Both the position numbers and the translations under genes were made by a program. From assembly GCA_007922225.1 (NCBI GenBank), contig ML680098.1, positions 1,240,001 to 1,304,000 on the forward strand: DNA of 64,000 nt. Direction: 5' to 3'. The stretch's first letter is position 1; the number at the start of each line of letters is the position of its first letter. Of this stretch, positions 47,727 to 60,489 are shown piece after piece. The DNA comes from Emydura subglobosa. Its lineage: Eukaryota; Chordata; Testudines; Chelidae. The notes under the pieces were generated by a model. That model worked only from the letters and a program-made list of their open reading frames with translations, did not search any database and was not told the origin of the DNA.

Positions 47727-49671
47727 CACCCCTCAATGTTTTCTTTAGTCTTGCCATTCTTTGGCAGAGTCCCAAAGATTTCACTGTCGTCGTCTCCAGC
47801 ATCTGGAAACCATCAGTGTAAACAATAAAGTGCTAGGAACTGGAACCCCTGCCTCAGCTCTCCTGGGACTTCACTCCAGAGAACATGAGAACACAAACCA
47901 TTGGACACCATGTGGTCAATTACTTCAAACTAACAAATCTGTGTGCCTTCCTATTTTCTGTTTTGCTTGGCACCACATGACCCTTTCACAATGGAACCCA
48001 GCTGTTGGAAAAGCCAGCCGTTTTCTGGTTTAACCTCTTGCTTACTCTTGTGCTTTCTTTCCATTGCAATCTTAGGATTGGCATATGCCCTAGATAAAAA
48101 TGTCCCCGTTCTTAAAATCCTGGCTGGACTGTAATGTTTGGCTGTGTTAGTCAGCAGAAAAGCTTGAGAGCATTAATGTAACAGGGCACTGAAACTGTGT
48201 CACACTAGAGCAAGGTCATTGCAGGTGATGGTATTTCAGCTTGTGTGACATTGCATGCCAGCGTAGGTGAGATTAAAACAGAGCCATAAACACGTAGAGC
48301 AATTGTATAAGCTAGCTGCTTTATACGACTGTCTAGTGCAATGATGTACATATTTTTAATTAATGTAATTTTAGCAGACACGCCATACTGATGGAAGGAT
48401 CAGTGCAATCTTTCCCTACACCTCCCTGCCAGTGAGGTTTGCTCCTGCTCGGGAGAGCCAAATTCCAGGGCTGAGATGGGATGTCAGTTTCCTTGCTCAC
48501 TCAGACCTCAGTTTCAGCAACAGTAGTTGCTGTGCTGTGTGAAACCGATGAACTTTTGCTTTGCCAGTTTTCCTACGCAAAAGCAAAAATTTCAGCATTG
48601 TTTTGACGTCTACATAAATATTACGTTATACCATTTGCGGTGGGGTTATTCTTGCATTCCTTAACTCCTGCCACAGACGGGGAGATCAACTGGAACTGGC
48701 CGATTGTTGTGAATTAGGATCTCATCCTGCAAATTGCTGATTGCTCCCAACGCTCACTGAAGACTAAAAACAGGAGCACAGCGACCATCACATTTCTGGT
48801 ACAAATAATCATACACAGATCTTTTGGGATTTGTAGACGTTGTCGTGGATACCTGACAGTTGTCTGAAAGCTTACAAATAACATGACGCCATGAATCAAA
48901 AAGAAATGAATTTGTTCATTTGATTTAGACAAATGTAAGTTTTTTGCTACTCCTCCAGCTCTGAAACCTGCTAGATTATTGTTCAGCATTAGACTAGTTA
49001 ATGTGTAGGTCACCTTCACAAAGTTCATTGTGACACGTGATGCATTACTTACATAAAGCCACATGGATCTCTATTTAATACATTTGCGCAATAAAAATAG
49101 GCATATTAAAGAAATGAATGTTAGAGGCAGGAGCCAATCAGAACAGGCAAGTTCCATACAAGTATAATAATCCACAATTATACAGCATGGTTCTCTGTTC
49201 TCATCTAGTGGCTGGAGCTCAAAGATTTTATGAGATTTCAGCTCAGGCAATAGAGGCTCATGGTTTTGCTGCCAACCATGCAGGCATATGATCTGACACA
49301 AGTTTTGTCAGACAACTCTATCAGGTTTGATTAAATAGCGCCCCACTAGTGCTCCTCTTGTGCTAGTCTTCTGAGAAAAGGCTGCCAATTGCGCTGGTTT
49401 GCACAGGGCAGAGGGTAGTGCTGCTGTGAGTAGCACAGTTGTCCCCCAGGGATTTGACTGAGGCAAATATAGTCATATTGTTTGTGTTAAAACCTATTTT
49501 ATACCCAAGTCCCCAGGTAAGAAGAGCTATTTAATTAACTGTTCTATTAATAATGTTAGCTGAATTAGTACCTTAGACGGGATCTCTCTACAAATTATAT
49601 AACACATTAAGGTCCTTAATTCTGCATGTTTGTTTCAGTGTTACAAAGTGTTAGTGAGGTGGATACGTCTT

Positions 49672-49687
49672 AAAAAAAAAAAAAAAA
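49672..49687. repeat. Poly-A tract, 16 bases
   Basis: This is an uninterrupted A run. Confidence 0.9.
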
Positions 49688-50410
49688 CACCAAAAAATGT
49701 ATGATGTAATTTATGGACAGCCCCATAGATTCAGGGGGCACCAGCAAACCTGAGCCTTAGGAAGCAACATTTGAGTTTTGTTGATATATCCCTGCTCCTG
49801 TCACATTAATCCATCATTGTTCCCACCAAGAATTTCATTGCTCTTTACCAAGAGTTTAAACAACAAACAATTATTGCAATAGCGTTTTGTTCTCAATTAA
49901 AGCTTTAGTTTGTGGTTTTTAACAAGCATCCTGAGCACACTGGGAAGAGCAGTTTCGATACACTTAACTTTAATAGGTCCTGTGATTAATGTTGTTTTTA
50001 TTATGCTCCCATCCTGCCAGCTTTAGGTTGAGTACTGTAAGAAACCAGTGAGCTAAAATTCCAGTGGGGGGGGCCTGATTCTCCTCTCACAGCGCAAAAA
50101 ACTATGCAGCAAAGGGAGAGAATTCCTCTCTGTGCAAGACTCACTGTACAGCACTAAACACACCGGGCTGGATTCTTGGCTGGCATAAGGCAGCATAGCT
50201 CTGTTGATTCTAATGGTGCTACATCAGTTTGCAGTAGCCGAGGATCTCCCCCATCACTGCAGCACTCAACAAATAGTAAAGATGTCTCTGTCTCGCTCTC
50301 TCTTTTTCTTTGGATTTATACAAACCAACCAAGAGCCTTTCCAATGCTGTTGGCACCTTGGCCATATGTTAAAAATACAATCCAACTAATACAAACAAAA
50401 TTAAACACAG

Positions 50411-50444
50411 CACTAACTAACTCACTCACTCACACACACACACA
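50411..50444. repeat. ACTA/ACTC to CA compound microsatellite
   Basis: Tandem 'acta' and 'actc' units pass into a CA run. It is likely to vary in length between individuals. Confidence 0.85.
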
Positions 50445-51139
50445 GTCTTTGCATTGCGGCTGTCAGCCATAATAAAAAATGTAGGTAAGTCCGAGTTTAA
50501 AGAAACAAAACAATTCTCTTGGAGAGACTGAAATAAATGGAAACAGTTGAAATGGTACCCAGAATTTTGAGCGCGCCAAGCCACCAGTGTTGTGTCTGAC
50601 AGACAACTGTAGTGTTGGCTGCTATTGGGAACCACATTCCCCCTCAAAATGAAGCGGAAAAGGGCGTTTACATACTTTCTTCTATACAGCGATGTTTCCT
50701 TTTAAAGGAGAAAGATTTGGATGGATCATTAAATAGGTTTGCTGAAGGAACTCCTACTCCAGGATCTAGGCTTTGAGCCATTTTGTTGTATCTAATAACA
50801 GTCATTCAAGATGCAGCAGTACCAGGGAAATTGTCTTCCTTTTGCTGCCAGAGATGCCAAATGTCTGTAGTACTGATTAGGATGATACCGGGGATGATGA
50901 GACAATGGAGTAGCAGTTTAAAATGACAAAATGCATATTTAATCTTTTCATAATTATGGAAGATTTGTCAACTCTGTGCTATAATTCACCCCGATCAAAT
51001 GTTTATTGGTGTACACTGTGGACTGGACAGATGAAGGTCAGGCTGACAGATTTCAAGTGTTCCACAAACATGTGTAGATCAAAAATGTAATTGCTCAAGG
51101 GAATATTTTGTCCATGGCAATGTGTAATTCTCAAAAGAG

Positions 51140-52560
51140 TTAAGTGTCTGCTCATTTAATTGACGCTAATTTTCTAGACCCAGCACAATCTGGATTCAGG
51201 CCAGGACATGGAATTGAAACTGCTTTAGTGATACTTACAGACTTTGAAGTGGCCAGAAATGACCTTCTGCACATCACAGGCAGTGGAACATCACCCACCT
51301 GCTCCTGCAATATGCCTATAACCTGTGGCTGAAATACAGAAGTCCTCAAATCTTGATTTAAAGATTTCAAATAGGACAGTCCACCATTTACTCTAGTTCA
51401 GACCAGCACTGATGGATGATCTCCATCCAGTGGATAAAAGCAACTCTCCAGTCTCATCCTCCTAGACCTCTCTGAAGCATTCCACACTGTTGGCCACAAG
51501 ACACTGCTCTTTTGCCTGACAGAGGTGTCAAGGGTTCAGGGTATTGTAGTAAAATGACTTGAGTCCTTCCTGGAGAGACACACGCAACAAGTAGTGATGG
51601 GAAACGATGCCTCCATCTAGACACCTCACGTGTGGAGTCCCACAAGGGTCAATTTTCATGTCAGTACTAAAGGAAGCCAGTAGGTGAACTGTTCACATGA
51701 CATCGACTCAAGTGCCATCAACAAGCAGACGACACCCTGCTCTCTACATATCCCTCACCATGTACAACCTTAGCGTTACCACCCAGATGGCCCAGTGCTT
51801 GGATGAGATCAGCTCTTGGATAAAGAACAGCTGGCTGCAGCTGAACCTGCACAAGACAGAAATGATGCTCATAGGCAAAGGAAAGCATTTTGAAGAGCTG
51901 AAGGTACAAACCCACAAGTGTTCAGCTCAGTGCACAGTGTAAGAGCACTCCTGCGGTATGCCTATACAGCCCATGGCAGCGGGTCCCCCCCCAGCCTGGG
52001 TTGAGAGAGTTGTGCTCAGCCAACTGCCATAAAAACTTGGACATTGCAGCTTGGGCTGGAGCTTGGACTCTGAACCCCAGGGAGCAGGGGTGGGTGTCAG
52101 TTATTGTCATCTCTTAGCTGGACTACAGCAATACACCTAGGCATGGAGCCTTCAGCACGTAGGAAAATTCAGCTAGTACAGAACATTGCCGTGCATCTCC
52201 TCAGCAACATGGGCTCCCACAAGCACATTAGACTCGTCTTCTGCGCTCTCCACTGGCTTCTCATATAATATTCAGGTGATTCTAGGTCTCACTCCTTATC
52301 TTCCAGGCACTCCAGGCCCTGGGCCCAAGATATCTAAAAGATCGCGTAAAGCTCCTAGGTGACGACTGTGGTCAACAACAACTCTGGCACAGTGGAACCC
52401 TCTCTAATAAGGATAAAGCTCGTCTGTGTGGGAGCCAGAACTTTCTCAGTCAGTCTGTGACTGTGAAATGAACTCCACCAGGAAGCAAGGCCATCGCAGA
52501 CCACATCACCTCCTTCCACTCCAAGTGCAAAGCACATTTCTTTGCCCTGCCTTCTTTAAC
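51140..52560 (+). mobile_element. LINE reverse transcriptase, frameshifted copy (CR1/L2-like)
   Basis: This is the most complete coding remnant in the window, a dead non-LTR retrotransposon polymerase. In order, across several frames, it shows: QSGFRPGHGIETAL (51180-51225); motif A as LILLDLSEAFHTV (near 51455), keeping the first Asp but with His at the second Asp; CGVPQGS (near 51630); and motif C as QADDT in place of YADD (near 51730). MAQCLDEISSWI and the downstream KTEMMLIG block follow at 51787-51880. Last come LDYSNT and IQLVQNIA (near 52120-52185) and ALHWLLI (near 52240). Stops and frameshifts separate the blocks. The N-terminal endonuclease is missing, as expected after 5' truncation. 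It belongs to the same family as the left-edge fragment. Confidence 0.85.
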
Positions 52561-55500
52561 ATAAATACATAGCAACATGTACATTTTTAAAAGGAAAAAA
52601 AAGCCTACCAAAATAAGATACTCCACTGCACACGCTTCTCTCCCTGGGGAGAGGATGAGGGAACAAACCACATGTGACTGACATTAGTCCTGTTACTTCA
52701 TGCACTACTGAAAGGTGCTCGCCTAGTATAGTGATGAGTGTGGTATAATAACGTATATAGTACAGAATAAAACAGAACATGTGCTTTTTTCCTATTCCGG
52801 ATTCTGAACAGTAACATTCAGACTCCTCTGCAGCTTGCTTCTTTATACTTTGTATTTTTAAATGTGTGTTACATTGACATATGTCTCAGCTGAATAGACA
52901 CACAGGCATTTGTGTCACAAACCTGCTCTGAAGGAGACATTTCTTTTCCATAAGCCGAGAGCACAGTTGCGTCTCCAGCCAGGCCTAGGGAAAAGCTTGC
53001 CACTCTTCTGTTGTTACAGCAGGAGAAAAGCAGATTCCCTTTTCAAGTTCCCAGCAGGATGTTTTTATTATAAACAAGGCTTTCGTCTACACTCATTTAG
53101 CGTCTGAAGTTCAAAAAACCCAAAGCCGATGCCACTGTGTGTGTACAATATTTCTCCTACTACTACAGTTTCCGATTTCAACAGGAATCTCCTGCTAAAT
53201 ATTTAGTGGAGCTGGGTGAATTAATCATAGCAAATAGCTTACTCGGTGGGTTTTGGCTTATTTTTTTCCCTATTTGGAAATTGTGCATAAACAACTAGAT
53301 TTTTTTAAAATTTATTAATAACGATTAGTTTACCTGTGTATGCAAACAAATTCCAGTGAATGGGTTGTTAGTGAACGGTTTACTTGCATGTATTCAGAGC
53401 TCATCCTTAGTAATCACCAATGTGTGATTGGTTACTATAGCTTCTGTTTCTTAACTGGATGAGTAGCAAAGAGAACGTGGTAACGATCAAGTCACTAGAG
53501 TTTTGATTCTTTCAGGGCAGACTGGGAGCAGCTCACAGAGTTAAGTTGATAGGACATGGGGATTTAAATAAATTTTTAGTAGTTTTTTCTTTTCTGGGCC
53601 ACTTGCGTCATGCCTTGTGTGAGATAACACTGCTACAGAAATATTAGGGTATGCTGATAGCATAGGCTGGAGTCACATTCAGACAAATTAATTGTGTGTG
53701 CATGCCTTGTCCCAGCCATTGTCACCAGTTCCTTTCCTGGCTTATTTAATCATCTCTGGCTTGGGGAGCTACCCAGTGCTAGCTGTGAAGTGTGCAATTG
53801 CATACTCTTGTTAGTTTCACTTATTTACCTGAATCCCAGGCCTCTGACCTGAGGTTTTGGGAACAGAGTCCCCAGCCTGCTGTGTTGGTGCTAACCCCCG
53901 TGTCCCACACATAGCAGAAATATTGCTGTAGGGCATTTATTGAATTAACCCATCTGCACTTTCCTGGCCCTGATCCTCAATCACCACAGTCATTATCACA
54001 GACAAATGAATAATTGCACCAGGGCTGTTCACGTGTGATCCAAGTTGGTGGGATCAGATGCCTCCACCAGCCTCCATATCATGACTCTGCCCAAAAGCTT
54101 GAGGAAAACGTCTGTCCTGCTGTTGTGTTAATTTCTCATTGCTCCATTGTAAGAGCTTTTACTGATCACTAGCACAAGCGATAGAGGGAGAGATAGGCTT
54201 CCCCAAAGGACACAGTTCGGTCCTATCCAGAGACCAAATGACAGTCTCGAATCAGTCAAGAATCAACACGAGCAGCCTCATGTCATTCTCTCAGCTGGCC
54301 CTGCTGTTAGTGTCACACCACAACAATTAGCTGCCCAGGACTCTGCCTGGCACAATCGGACTGAGACCAGCAAGTAGTCAGAGATGGTTGTTGCCCAGCT
54401 GAGTACAAAGGATGTGATGCAGACTGTCGTCTAAATGGAAAGAAGGGTTCATTTGCATACAATGTATGTCATAGCTTTTCTGCAGAGTGGAATAGTTAAA
54501 AAAAAAGAAAAAAGGGTGGGGGGAGGGGAGATTAACAAATTTGTTTAATTTTTTTTTCCCTTTTAAAAAATTCTTTAAATTTGAAACATTTCGACCAACT
54601 CTACTGCTGCAGAGGAGAAGGAAAAGGGCAGGAAGGAGTGTGAGCATCACAGCAGGAAAGAACAGGACCCAGAGGAGGAGACTAACTTGGAGAGGTTCGC
54701 TGAGCGCTAATCTATGCTCCAGGTGGACATCCTGCCTCTGACTAGCTTATTTCCATAGATGGCGCATGCTGTCTGTTTTCTGGAGATGATTTGGTTTCAG
54801 TTTGTTGATCGGTGTGCATGTGTGTGGAGAGCACCAATAGAGAGAGACCGTGAGCAAGGCAGGGAGTGCTCGCCTCCTTATTCAGGAGTTGGCACTTAGC
54901 ACACTGATCGCACAGAGGTCAACCGAGCACCAGGGCCAATGAGCGTGTCAGAATTTTGTGTTTCTTTCTCAGATGTGCATGTGAATTTTTATTGTTGGCT
55001 TGCTTTTCAATTAGCCACACAAAAATTGCATTCATGTGCACCTTTGGATGCATAGAAGATCTACAAGCAGTTTAGTTTATGACCTGTAGTATGAGAAGGC
55101 AATGTATTCCATTGAACATCTGCAGTCCGCTGTAGCAGCGTACTTGCCTGGCTTCACAGGCCACGTCACATTGGAACGGCTGGTAGGAGGGAACCAGACA
55201 TTGAAGAAAAGAAGGTTTTGTGAGTGACACCTTCCCTATGTGATGAGGAAAAACAGGATATTTTCAATGCTGCTCCTGTTGCCACATAGTCTGATGTAAT
55301 ATAATTTACAGGCCTTGCCTTAGACAGCAGAAAGACGACTTCCACCTGAAATTACCTTTATGTAATTGCAAACTGAATTGCAGCTCTGTGCCCAAAAATC
55401 ACAGACATTCACTGAAAACCTTGTTCACTAAAAGCGAATGCACAAGTGAGGCAGATATTGCAAATTAAAATTCAGTGTCAAGTTTGCTGAAATGGTAATG

Positions 55501-56763
55501 GATTATTTCCCTCCCCGATTCGCCCACCTCTTGCACTGACACACTCAAGGCAGAGTTTTAAAGAGAGTTAATAAAAGTCACTGAGACTCGGGTGCTTAAT
55601 TCCATTTGAATATCCCATCCTCTGTCTTCTGTGTGTTGAATCTGTCGGTCACTTGTGTGGAGGTGTCACCCCTTTGCTTACAGTTATACTAAAACTCCAT
55701 TTGATCACCCTAAAAATTCCACCACCCCATTCAAATACTTGAAATGCTCTGTGCTCCCCCAAGAGTAGTGTTATAAAAGGTTTGGAAATGTTGAGTGTCT
55801 TTTTCCTAGACAGAAAAATCCCTTCTGTCCACTATTTACATGCTTTTTACCGGCGATGTCCCACTCTTCCCTTTTATCCTCCCCATTCACTGATGCAAAT
55901 ACTAAAACGACTGACTCGCAGCTGTTAGAACCACCAAACTACTCCCAGACCGATCCACCCCCAAGAACTGATAGCTGCTACTCTGCATGACACAGCCACT
56001 GCAGTCTGACTTCCAGGCAATTTTGGTCATTGCTTTTCTAGAGATAGGCTTTAAACTGTTTTTAAAGAGTAATGTATTGCTAGCCAGGAGCTGCGTATGT
56101 GTTTTTACTTGTGTTCTTTGTACTGACCGGGAGGTTAGTTAGCCAAAAAGAGATCCTTCTGGTTGACTGTTCATTCATTTTAACATAACTCAATTTTTGT
56201 GAACTCTGGTACAGCAAAATTCTGCTCATCGTGAAGCAGAGTGCAAACCCCAAATTGCACCAATGCATTTTAGCAGACCAATCACAATTCCAGTTATAGA
56301 CAAGGTGCACTTGGAGGGAAGTTATTCTGTGAGAAGAAAGAAAATGATTTCAGTGCAGCAGAGTTGGCTTGAACATAAGGCCCAGTCAACCCTAAACCAT
56401 CTTTAATATGATTGAGGCTAGCAAGCTTCTAACACAGTTCCCCACCTCCCTCAACAGGGATTTTTTTCTAGCCAAACAATGTTACAATGTAACCCTACAT
56501 GGTAATCTGCAGCAGGGATATATACACTCCCATCTACTCTGTAACATCTACTGTGTCAGGGTAGGAACTGAGTTATAATATAATTGTACCTGACAGTTAA
56601 AATAAGGCTTGGTAACTGTATAGGTAACAGTGCAGATAACTGGATTCAACACAAAGTTCAACCACTGGGACAACGAAGCAAAATCCTGCGGAACCTAAAT
56701 ACAGTCATGGCAAGCACAGTTGCACTCTTTCTGTATGGAATGTATTCGCTCCAGGGAGAGAAA
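52561..56763. other. Unrecognised non-coding stretch
   Basis: No gene is recognised. A purine-rich run, first A then G (54497-54531), is the main landmark. Frames of up to 90 codons have no known domain. Confidence 0.45.
54497..54531 (+). repeat. Purine-rich tract with G runs
   Basis: An A run is followed by G-runs of 3, 6 and 4. Quadruplex formation is possible but unproven. Confidence 0.75.
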
Positions 56764-56886
56764 TAGGGTGAGCAGATAGCAAGTGTGAAAAATCGGGACG
56801 AGAGTGAGGGGTAATAGGTGCCTATGTAAGAAAAAGCCCCGAATATCAGGACTGTCCCCATAAAATCGGGACATCTGGTCACCCTA
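56764..56886. mobile_element. TA-flanked MITE, 'gggtgagcagat' family
   Basis: The terminal inverted repeats are 'tagggtgagcagat' and 'atctggtcacccta', with one mismatch in 14. TA lies at each end. The interior includes 'gcaagtgtgaaaaatcggg', 'ggggtaataggtgcctatg' and 'ataaaatcgggacatctgg'. I recognise this as a very abundant non-autonomous element of turtle genomes. No coding capacity is present. Confidence 0.85.
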
Positions 56887-57654
56887 GATAAAAATGATCT
56901 GCTTATTTGCAGACACCATGAAACAATGGGGTTTTGGTTTAAAATTGGAACTCAAACAAACACAGAAAGAACAGCTGACCTGATCCTCTTTCCTTGCCAT
57001 TTGCTGTGCATATCTTTTCTTTATTGAGCATTATTTATTTATTTTGCTGTTGCTTCAAAAATATTTTGTTGTCAGAACCTTCCTGCCAAATATCATTGTA
57101 TCCCTCCCTCCCCCCCAACCCTCCAAAAAAGTTGACATTTCTAACACTTCCCATAGCTCTGTAATCTACGGTACAAGTTACATGCTCAGTTGTTCACACC
57201 AATATGTGAGGGAATCAGCTGATCTTGGCTTTCTATACATGGGGCGATCAAATATCTTGTTTGGAACAAGACAGTTCTCTTGTATTGTTACAGTTTTCTG
57301 GCATCATAACTAGCTGTTCTCCAGCATGATGAAATCTGTCACAGTAGAATGCTCTTGAGTGGCACAGATCCCTGGGGGGGAAGAGAAACAAACCAATTAA
57401 GTGGTCATCTTGACTTAATCAGGGACTGCCAGGAATTTACCAGGCTGGGAGAGGCTCACTTTATTTCACTAGCCTTATTCAGAGCCTGAAAACATTTTTA
57501 AGGCATAATACTGGCTCACTGTTCGTTTTCCTCATCAATATATTCCCTCCTCTCACTCCCTGGACCCTCTCCCTCCCTTTTTCTTTCTGACTTTTTTTGC
57601 CTCCGTCCTAGATTGTCTCTTTCCTTCTTCACCCACCCGTGTGCAGAGCTTAGA
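56887..57654. other. Unrecognised non-coding stretch
   Basis: A pyrimidine-rich run at about 57540-57620 is the only obvious landmark. Confidence 0.45.
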
Positions 57655-57985
57655 ACTCTTAAGCATCATGCTGAGAATGGTCTGCAAATACAGGTTCAAA
57701 TCTCAGTAGGGTTAACTCAACCGGGCATCTTTTTCAGAAAGATAACAGAATATCAGGCGCTATACGTGGGTCTTCTAGATACGAGACCTAAACTGAGGAT
57801 TTCCCAGTACTGCTGGACAAAATTTTCTCTTCCCCTAGGAGCATGCGGGATGAGACACACTGATTGTCTACTGCTCTCCACCCTAGATGAGGCTGCATTT
57901 CAATAGTGATGTATGAATTCTGCATAGTTTGTGAAATGCTTTGGGATGAAGTGGCTATGTAAACTCGAAATATTACTGTTATTAT
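57655..57985 (+). mobile_element. SINE with tRNA-like head and LINE-like tail
   Basis: Box B 'ggttcaaatctc' is at 57693-57704. The body includes 'atatcaggcgctatacgtgg' and 'ctaaactgaggatttcccag'. The tail is 'gtgaaatgctttgggatgaa' followed by 'ggctatgtaaact' and an AT-rich TTA end. The tail is shared with 2690-2805. It is a different family from the SINE at 9081. Confidence 0.65.
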
Positions 57986-60140
57986 CTCAAAAGTGTTTTA
58001 ATTTACTAAAACAAGAATTTCATCTTTCACTGAAATGCAGCCGCCTCTGGAGAGATCCAGGGCAGCTGTTCAACGCAACACAGCACCATTTAGGACAGGA
58101 AGTCAAGAACACCTTCACCAGCTGAACCTGCGAGGGGAACATAGATTGTATAAGCCTCTTGCAAGCTTGACTACCTTATACATGATCTCCACTGTAATAA
58201 CCCTCGTTATAGCCTCAGGATAACACACCAAGTGAGTAGCCTCCAAGGGGTGGTGATTTCACAGGGGACAGTCTCCAAATGTGTGTCAGTTTGATCATTT
58301 TAAATTCCTGGCATCTATTTTTAATACAACAGAACACTGTTGCTAAAGCATAATGCTAGCCCAGATCATTTACGGTGATTCACAATCAGCTCTCGATGTT
58401 CTAGTGTGTGCATATTGAACAGAGCTGCAAGAGGGCCTACATCTCTCTATCTACCTCTCAGTTAGGTTGATGCCTGTATGCAGTGGGAGCTCTGCGCTGA
58501 AGTTCCAGCTGTTCACGTGCTTTACAAGGCATGAAAGTGTCTCAACAGTGGTTGTCAGGCTGTTCAAGGAAGTACAGACATTCTCCTTCAAGTCCAGCTC
58601 CCCATTATTGCAATGTGTCCTGGCCCATTTGGGGCACTGGATTAGCTGCTCTGCTTGGATCCCTCATTGGGGAGATGCAAGCACTGTAAGTGTGGCCAGA
58701 AATCCATTTTACGTTGCTGTAATTTTGCAGTGTGGACTAGTGCCATGGGTGCACGAATGGTGGAACCCCTGCTGTGCGCGTGATTACCCAGAGTGCCCCT
58801 GCCCTGCGAAGAGACAGACATTGTTGCTGGTACTGACTAGCCGAAGGAATTAAACCAGTTAGTCCGACTGCCCCTGCTGAAGACACGGTCTGAAGGAGAC
58901 AGCACGCTGTCTCCAATTCAGTCGGGCTTCAAGACAAATGGCAGCTCCTTTGGAGTTCAAAGTTTAACAGAAGAACTTTTTTTTTCTTTCCCCTTGAAGG
59001 GTATTTCCTGAGGCCCTTTCCCTGTCTCCTGGTTAAATGAATGCTCTCATTGTTTCCATCAACTTGACAAATACCAGTGTTGCCGAATAATGATGACATT
59101 TCTGCTGTGGCATTAGATTTGAGAGAGGGGATTATTCTGACCAGAGCTGTCTGGGAGACAGCGCAGAAAGGGAGACTACATGATGAGATTATTTGTGCTG
59201 TGACAAGGAGGCCCTTGAAGGCTTTGGAGGAAGGCACACACAAGACCTGTGTGTGTGGATATGTTCACCCCCACCCCCTCACTACCACACACACACACAC
59301 AGGCATTGTCTCAGGCCAAGTTTTTCACTTCATGGCACACCTGTCATTCTGACAGTTTCCTTCTGAGTCCTTTTTATTATAGCCAAGCATATAAAGACAC
59401 AGCTGCACTTGGGATCAAGGAGTCCAGAATGCTGGCTCAGCTAGAAGGACCGGAAACCATGGCCGGCTTCTTCTTTTGTTTTGTTTTTAAATCAAGGGCT
59501 AGAGTTGAGTCTCTACTAGAGAATGAGCCTCCCGCTAAACACACATTGAGCTGCACAGCACACTGAAACCCTGCATTTCAGTCGTTAACCAGTCCTTAAA
59601 CACAGAAATGGAAGGGATTTTTAAAGATGTGTTCATGGCAAACCCTTAAGTCTGGAATCCTCATTGTGTATGCAGAACAAATTCAGCCCCCCAGGAATGA
59701 CAGCACGGCTTTCATCGCGCCGCCCTGCTTTGGGGGGGACCACCCATACGACTGAGAGAGCATGTCAGTGTCCTTGAACAAAGAAATGTGGGCTTCACCC
59801 ATAGCACCCTCTCAACCCGTTTCCTTGGGTATGAAATATTTCGATTACATGGGGCTTTAGGGGAGTCTTCTGTCCTGCCGGTAGCAGCTGAGGACGCATG
59901 GGTGATACCTACTATGCAAACAGAATAGAAGGAGGTGTAAAATCTCAGACATCGGGCTGCAGCCCTGCTGGCGTCAGCAGTGATGTTGCTGAGTGAAGTG
60001 CCCCAGTGCTGCAGATAGAAGGAAAAGGGCCCTTAAGGTGAAAGGTGTGATCGAGGGAGGGTGGACTCCTGCTTTAACAAGGAGTGGTTTCTCCCAATAC
60101 CAAAGATGGCTCTGGAGGAGAAAGTGTTTATCAAAGATTT
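57986..60140. other. Unrecognised stretch with CA repeat
   Basis: A CA microsatellite lies at 59286-59301. A 128-codon frame at 58467-58853 (plus strand) runs through sequence containing 'ttttgcagtgtggac', a phrase common in reptile transposons, so I do not treat it as a gene. Confidence 0.45.
59286..59301. repeat. (CA)n microsatellite
   Basis: This is about eight CA units. Confidence 0.85.
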
Positions 60141-60210
60141 AAGGCCAAATTCATTCCTGGTCTAACTCCATGGAGGCCATTGGAATTATCCCAGGGATGA
60201 ATGTGGCCCT
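60141..60210. repeat. 70 bp near-perfect palindromic hairpin element
   Basis: Outer arms 60141-60160 and 60191-60210 match at 17 of 20 positions. Pairing continues inward through 'taactccatgg' against 'ccattggaatta', leaving almost no loop. It is the 'ggccaaattcat...atgaattggcc' class of reptile hairpin repeats. Confidence 0.75.
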
Positions 60211-60363
60211 TGTTTGGCGTTGTTATAAAAGAAGGATGTCTAAGAGAAACAGAGATGGGAAGAAAAGCAGGGAAAGGATAGAGGGTGAGAGGACCATGAC
60301 TCCCTTCTGCCTGCATCTTCATCCCTGGCTTTCCAATGTCGTTTTGTTTCCTGGAGCATCATC

Positions 60364-60489
60364 ATGACCAGCCTTTCAGATTTCTCCAGCCGAGTCCTGT
60401 GCAATGTCCTAACAGACATTCGGATCATTTCTAGTATTTGTGCTGGCATTAAAAGAGAAATAGCATCTCGTGTAGACAGTTTGCAGTGA
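60364..60489 (+). other. Candidate short ORF ending at a splice-donor-like site
   Basis: ATG at 60364, with A at -3, opens a 41-codon frame to TGA at 60487. GTGAGT, a good donor consensus, starts at 60486, so the frame could instead be a first coding exon of 122 bases. The predicted peptide begins MTSLSDFSSRVLCNV and has a natural-looking composition, but I do not recognise it. A 69-codon frame on the opposite strand covers the same bases, and no promoter is evident. It is probably chance, and is listed because it is the best short coding candidate. Confidence 0.12.

Larger units (their letters stand above)
45447..51139. other. 5.7 kb without recognised genes or elements
   Basis: No supported gene is present. 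Simple tracts are poly-A at 47702-47726 and 49672-49687 and an ACTC/CA-rich microsatellite at 50411-50444. A hairpin-family fragment near 50058-50150 ('gggcctgattctcctctcac') is possible. Open frames of up to 116 codons have no known domain. Confidence 0.45.

Noticed and set aside
54513..54531. G-quadruplex promoter element
   Set aside because: G-runs are present but there is no gene, CpG island or other promoter feature nearby.
58467..58853. 128-codon open frame as a gene
   Set aside because: It runs through sequence with a transposon-like phrase, lacks any domain, and has no splice or promoter context.
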